From CAZMGD01 sp964565705 (GTDB taxonomy: Bacteria > Actinomycetota > Acidimicrobiia > Acidimicrobiales > Ilumatobacteraceae): a stretch of DNA of 62,672 nt. The position numbers and the translations under genes were made by a program. The stretch spans positions 1 through 62,672 of the forward strand of contig CAZMGD010000007.1 of assembly GCA_964565705.1 (NCBI GenBank), read 5' to 3'. Below, piece after piece: positions 59,251 through 62,672 of the stretch. How positions within the stretch are numbered: position 1 is the first letter of the stretch; every line of letters starts with the position of its first letter. Under the pieces are notes generated by a model that worked only from the letters and a program-made list of their open reading frames with translations, ran no database searches and was not told the origin of the DNA.

Positions 59251-59856
59251 TCAGTCGCTCGGGTCCGGACGCCGGTCGCCGCGCCACACGCCGGTCAACC
59301 AGCCGGTGGCCCGCTCGGCGACCTCGGTGGCGTGCCCGAGCAGGAAGTGGTCGGCACCCTCGACCGGCTGGAGCTCGGCATCCCTCCAGCCGCCGACGAT
59401 CGGCGCGGCCCGTTCCGGCGGGCAGAACTGGTCGTGCCGGGGCGCGAGCACCAGCGTCGGCCGACCGGGATCCTGGGCGTCGTCGCCGAGCGGCGGGGCG
59501 ATGGCCACGATCGCCCCGATCCGTTCGTCGGGCGTGCTCAGCGCGACGAGCGCGCCGAACGAGTAGCCGACGACGAACACGCGAGCATCCGACGTGGCGA
59601 CCTGGTCGATCGCCGCGATCAGATCGAGGCGTTCGGCCACGCCACCACCGTGGGCGGCGCGGAAGTCGAAGCGCAGGGTCGTGAAGCCCGCCGGTGGCAG
59701 CGCCCGGAACAGCGCATCGACGACGTCGTTGAACCGGTTGCCCCCGTACTGCGGATGTGGGTGGCAGAGCACCACCGCGCCGACGACGTCACCGGCGGGC
59801 GCGGCCAGGTCGGCCGCGAGCGAGTGTCCGTCGGATGTGTGCAGCGACAGGGCCAT
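59251..59856 (-). CDS. Alpha/beta hydrolase (dienelactone hydrolase-like)
   Basis: This 201-residue small alpha/beta hydrolase has LCHPHPQYGG (oxyanion region), the nucleophile elbow GYSFGA, the acid near LAPRHDQFCPP and the His in EGADHFLLG. This pattern is the one often named YtfL-like or DLH-like hydrolase of the PGAP alpha/beta group. Substrate unknown. Separated from the MacA-like gene upstream by 20 bases. Confidence 0.85.
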   Translation of the reverse strand: MALSLHTSDGHSLAADLAAPAGDVVGAVVLCHPHPQYGGNRFNDVVDALFRALPPAGFTTLRFDFRAAHGGGVAERLDLIAAIDQVATSDARVFVVGYSFGALVALSTPDERIGAIVAIAPPLGDDAQDPGRPTLVLAPRHDQFCPPERAAPIVGGWRDAELQPVEGADHFLLGHATEVAERATGWLTGVWRGDRRPDPSD

Positions 59857-59876
59857 CGCCCGATCCTGGCACCCGT

Positions 59877-61796
59877 TCAGTTGTCTGCGGGGAACCCGCC
59901 GCCACCGGGGAAGGCGCCCCCTCCGGGGAAGCTCCCGCCACCTGGGAAGGTGCCGCGCTCACCGGTGGTGGCGTTGCCGGAGTCGGCGTTCGAGGAGTCG
60001 GTCGCTTCGCTCGGCAGGGGCTCGGACAGATCCGCGACGGTGACGATCGACCCGGCCTCGAGTCCGCTCGTGATCTCCGTGTACGTCGCTCCGATGACGC
60101 CGACCTGCACCATGGTGGCGGTGGCGACGCCGTCGGCGCCGATGACGGTCACGCTCGGACGTCCGTCGGGCCAGGTGACGGCCGAGGTGGGGACCGCCAC
60201 GGTCGCGGTCGCCCTGCCCGTGGTGATCCGCAGGGTGCCGGTCGAGCCGTTGCCCAGCTTCGAGGTGTCGCCCGTCAGCGACACGGTGACGCGGTAGGTC
60301 GTGGTCGAGCTGCTGCTGTCGGGCACCGCCGAGATCGAACTGACCTGACCGTCGACGATGCCACTCGATCCGTCGGGATCGAGGGTGGCCGCCTGGCCGA
60401 CCGCGATGTCGGGGATGTCGTCGATGCTGACCGACGTGGTCGCCTCGTACCCGCCGTCGCCCTCGATGACGATGGCCGAGTCCGACGACGCCGCGTCGAC
60501 GCTGTCGCCGGCGGCGAGGTCGACGGCGACCACGGTCCCGGCGATCGGGCTGACGATCGTCGCCTGGGCGATCTCCTGCTCGGCGACGGTCACGTCGACC
60601 GACGCCGCGTCGACCGCTGCCTGGTAGGCGATCAGGTCCTCCGACGACGGGGTCGACGACGTGGACGCGCCGCCACCCGCGCTGCCGCCGCCGGATCCGC
60701 CCATCGATCCACCACCGGTCGCCCCGCCGCTGCCACTCGGCATCGAGCTGTCGGTCGTGGCGTCCGGGGTCGAACCCGACGGCACCGTGCCATCCGTCGA
60801 CGGCGTCGTCGTGGCGGGCGTGGACGGGGTCGTGTCGGTGGGCGTCGTGGTCGAGGGTGTGGTCGTCGTGGTGGTCGGGTCGCCGTCGGCGAGATCGGCT
60901 GCGCGCTCGTCGAGCAGTTCGTCGAGAGCGTTCGCCGCCGCCACGAGGTCGGACTGCGCCGAGCTGACGTCCCGCTGCGCGCTCAGCACGGTGTCGAGTG
61001 CCGACTGGCAGGCGGCGATCGGGCTCGTGTCCACGGTCGGTGCCGCGGTCGGATCGGACGGGTCGACCGTCACCGTGACGCTGCTGCCCACCGCCGCGCA
61101 CACGCTGGTCGCGTTGTCGAGCGCCGTGCTCGCGGTGGCGATCGCCGAGGAGACCGCGGACTGCGCGCCGAGCACCGCCTGCTGGGCGGCGCTCAACTCG
61201 TCGTCGCTGACGGCCACGAGCGCGCTCGCCAACGTGAACGTCGACGTTCCGGTGGCGGTGTCGAACTGGGCGGTGACTGCCTGCGCACCGTCGGTCACGA
61301 CGTACGCGACTCCCTGCACCCCGCCGCCGCTGCCACCGAGCAGCGCGGAGGGATCATCGCCGTCGAGTGCGGTCTCGAGGACGAGCTGGGCCTGGGCGAG
61401 CGAGGCCTGGGCCTGGCGCAGTGCCTGCTCCAGGCCCTCGGTGTCGAGCGTGGCGAGCTGCTGACCGACGGCCACGGTGTCGCCGACGGCGACGTCGAGG
61501 GTGGCGACCGTGCCGGCGACCGGGAACGCGACGGTGGCCTCGGCCACGGGTTCGATCGTGGCCACCGAGCTGAGCTGGGCCTCGATCTCCTGCGAGCCGG
61601 CAACCGCCGTGCGGTAGGCCGGCGCCTCCGAACGACCGGTGCGAGTGGCGACCACGGCGACGGCGGCGACCACTGCCACCGCCACGGTGAGCATCAGTGC
61701 GCGGCGGACGCGGTGGCGGCGGCGGTAGGACCGGCTGGCGGCGATCGAGGCCGGCATCCGCTCGGTCACGGGGAGGGGGGCGGTCGTCATGGTCAC
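59877..61796 (-). CDS. MacA-like membrane fusion protein (HlyD family) with low-complexity insertion
   Basis: This 639-residue adaptor joins a MacB-type transporter to the envelope. One N-terminal membrane helix (about 34-51), a biotinyl-lipoyl-like strand (FPVAGTVATLDVAVGDTV), and the opposing half (SPIAGTVVAVDLAAGDSV) are separated by a long alpha-hairpin plus a Thr/Pro/Ser/Gly-rich insertion (about 300-390). The C-terminus is Gly/Phe/Pro-rich (about 612-639). MacA proteins are usually about 370-400 residues; this one is much longer, mostly from the insertions. GTG at 61796 overlaps the macB stop by 4 bases; ATG at 61790 is also possible. Confidence 0.88.
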   Translation of the reverse strand: MTMTTAPLPVTERMPASIAASRSYRRRHRVRRALMLTVAVAVVAAVAVVATRTGRSEAPAYRTAVAGSQEIEAQLSSVATIEPVAEATVAFPVAGTVATLDVAVGDTVAVGQQLATLDTEGLEQALRQAQASLAQAQLVLETALDGDDPSALLGGSGGGVQGVAYVVTDGAQAVTAQFDTATGTSTFTLASALVAVSDDELSAAQQAVLGAQSAVSSAIATASTALDNATSVCAAVGSSVTVTVDPSDPTAAPTVDTSPIAACQSALDTVLSAQRDVSSAQSDLVAAANALDELLDERAADLADGDPTTTTTTPSTTTPTDTTPSTPATTTPSTDGTVPSGSTPDATTDSSMPSGSGGATGGGSMGGSGGGSAGGGASTSSTPSSEDLIAYQAAVDAASVDVTVAEQEIAQATIVSPIAGTVVAVDLAAGDSVDAASSDSAIVIEGDGGYEATTSVSIDDIPDIAVGQAATLDPDGSSGIVDGQVSSISAVPDSSSSTTTYRVTVSLTGDTSKLGNGSTGTLRITTGRATATVAVPTSAVTWPDGRPSVTVIGADGVATATMVQVGVIGATYTEITSGLEAGSIVTVADLSEPLPSEATDSSNADSGNATTGERGTFPGGGSFPGGGAFPGGGGFPADN

Positions 61797-62671
61797 TCGT
61801 TCCTGAGCGCGTCGATGGGGGTCAGCCGGGCGGCGCGGGTGGCGGGGTAGACGCCGAAGACGACGCCGATGACCATCGCCATGGCGATCGAGCCGGCTGC
61901 GGCGGGCACGGAGACGATGACCCGGCTGTCGGTGAACCTGGGGAGCAACATCGCCCCGCCGAGGCCGACGGCGACGCCGAGCACGCCGCCGAGCAGGCCG
62001 AGGATCGTCGCCTCGACGAGGAACTGGCGGCGGATCATCCGCGGGCGGCCGCCGAGTGCCTTGCGGAGGCCGATCTCGCGGATCCGCTCGGTGACCGACA
62101 CGAGCATGATGTTCATCACGCCGATGCCTCCGACGAGGAGGGAGATCGCGGCGATGCCAGCGAGCATCACCGTCAGCGTGTCGTCCACCGAGCTCGCCGT
62201 GGAGAGGATCGACGCCTCGGTCGCGATCGAGAAGTCGGCGTCGTCGGCGGTCGTGATGCCGTGGAGGTTGAGCAGGAGTGCGTCGGCCTCCTGGTAGGCG
62301 GCCGACAGCGTGTCGGCGCCGGTGGCCTTCACGTAGATCTGGCTGACCGAGTCGCGCCCGCTGCCGCCGACGAGACGCTCGGCGTAGGTCGACTGGGGCA
62401 CGACCGCGATGTCGTTGCTGGACGCGTCGGCCGACGACTCCACGTCCTCCAGCACGCCGATCACCTCGAGGCGCACGCCGTTGTAGCTGACCGCCTCGCC
62501 GACGACGTCGGTCGTGGAGAACAGCTCCGTCGCGGTGTCGCTGCCGAGCACGACGACTGCGGCCGCTTCGGTGTCGTCGGCGTCGGTGACGAACCGACCG
62601 TCGGACACCGTGCGCGAGCGGATGTCCTGCCAGCTCGCCGTCGTGCCGAGCAGGGTCGTCGTCCAGTTGGT
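61793..62671 (-). CDS. MacB-like ABC transporter permease, partial (5-prime end outside window)
   Basis: The C-terminal 292 residues of a MacB/FtsX-family permease are present. The start lies beyond 62672; in-frame coding runs to the last base (TTTLLGTTASWQDIRS upstream of the first internal Met-type codon). The periplasmic core domain segment and the three C-terminal helices are visible, with the diagnostic GGIGVMNIMLVSVTERIREIGLRKALG loop (shortened: GGIGVMNIML, REIGLRKALG) and the RLTPIDALRNE end. It partners the MacA-like protein in export of peptides, antibiotics or similar compounds. Confidence 0.92.
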   Translation of the reverse strand, partial: TNWTTTLLGTTASWQDIRSRTVSDGRFVTDADDTEAAAVVVLGSDTATELFSTTDVVGEAVSYNGVRLEVIGVLEDVESSADASSNDIAVVPQSTYAERLVGGSGRDSVSQIYVKATGADTLSAAYQEADALLLNLHGITTADDADFSIATEASILSTASSVDDTLTVMLAGIAAISLLVGGIGVMNIMLVSVTERIREIGLRKALGGRPRMIRRQFLVEATILGLLGGVLGVAVGLGGAMLLPRFTDSRVIVSVPAAAGSIAMAMVIGVVFGVYPATRAARLTPIDALRNE

Positions 62672-62672
62672 G

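Overview
The window is high-GC DNA (roughly 70 percent by eye) with many GTG starts, 1- to 4-base stop/start overlaps and long hairpins between convergent genes. A MurA with Asp in place of the catalytic Cys, a DtxR/IdeR-type regulator, HelD, a DUF222-HNH protein and an NnaR-type HemD-winged-helix regulator all point to an actinobacterium. The gene mix fits Acidimicrobiia (Ilumatobacter-like), but that lineage call is inference. No rRNA, tRNA or CRISPR array was seen.

Layout. 1-0.7 kb: end of the ATP synthase operon (atpD partial, atpC). 0.7-1.8 kb: a DUF559-type gene bracketed by two near-identical long palindromes. 1.8-2.6 kb: an SDR. 2.8-11.8 kb: a tightly coupled nitrate assimilation operon (narK, nirB, nirD, a fused DmsB-DmsC-like electron-transfer protein, nasA, then an NnaR-like regulator). 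11.8-18.3 kb: glpX, two very short ORFs, an S9 peptidase, an internally duplicated acidic protein, an NTF2/SnoaL-like protein, a sugar transferase and a VOC protein. 18.3-44.2 kb: an MFS exporter and then a large catabolic locus. 44.2-49.2 kb: a HAD phosphatase, a J-domain-like protein, a hydrolase, a tandem 98-bp repeat, an MFS transporter and murA. 49.3-56.4 kb: a NifU-like protein, MeaB, HelD, an SDR, a DtxR-type regulator, GDP-fucose synthase and a membrane protein. 56.5-62.7 kb: a molybdopterin oxidoreductase, a lipoprotein, a hydrolase and a MacA/MacB-type pair cut by the window end.

Main result. The catabolic locus (about 19.6-44.2 kb) carries seven copies of an 18-bp AT-rich dyad, consensus ATATCATGATCATGNTAT. 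One copy lies at each promoter position and nowhere else that I could find. The sites are at 19587, 21842, 24828, 29051, 35182, 37272 and 41003. They govern about 22 genes on both strands: a Rieske oxygenase, a P450, four SDRs, three NTF2/SnoaL-like proteins, a branched-chain-type ABC importer (with a LivH-LivM-LivF triple fusion), an alpha/beta hydrolase, an enoyl-CoA hydratase, an amidohydrolase, two acyl-CoA ligases, and two tandem thiolase-fold/DUF35 pairs resembling the Ltp2-ChsH2 steroid side-chain aldolase. A FadR-type GntR regulator sits inside one of these operons and is the best candidate for the cognate factor. I infer a coordinately controlled pathway that imports a carboxylated substrate, activates it with CoA, oxidises it and cleaves it. 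The substrate cannot be read from the sequence.

Other points of note: a P450 reading frame whose conserved N-terminal region has no start codon, a catalytically dead SDR translationally coupled to an intact one, compensatory base changes between the two palindromes near 0.7 and 1.7 kb, and several different long inverted repeats marking convergent gene ends.
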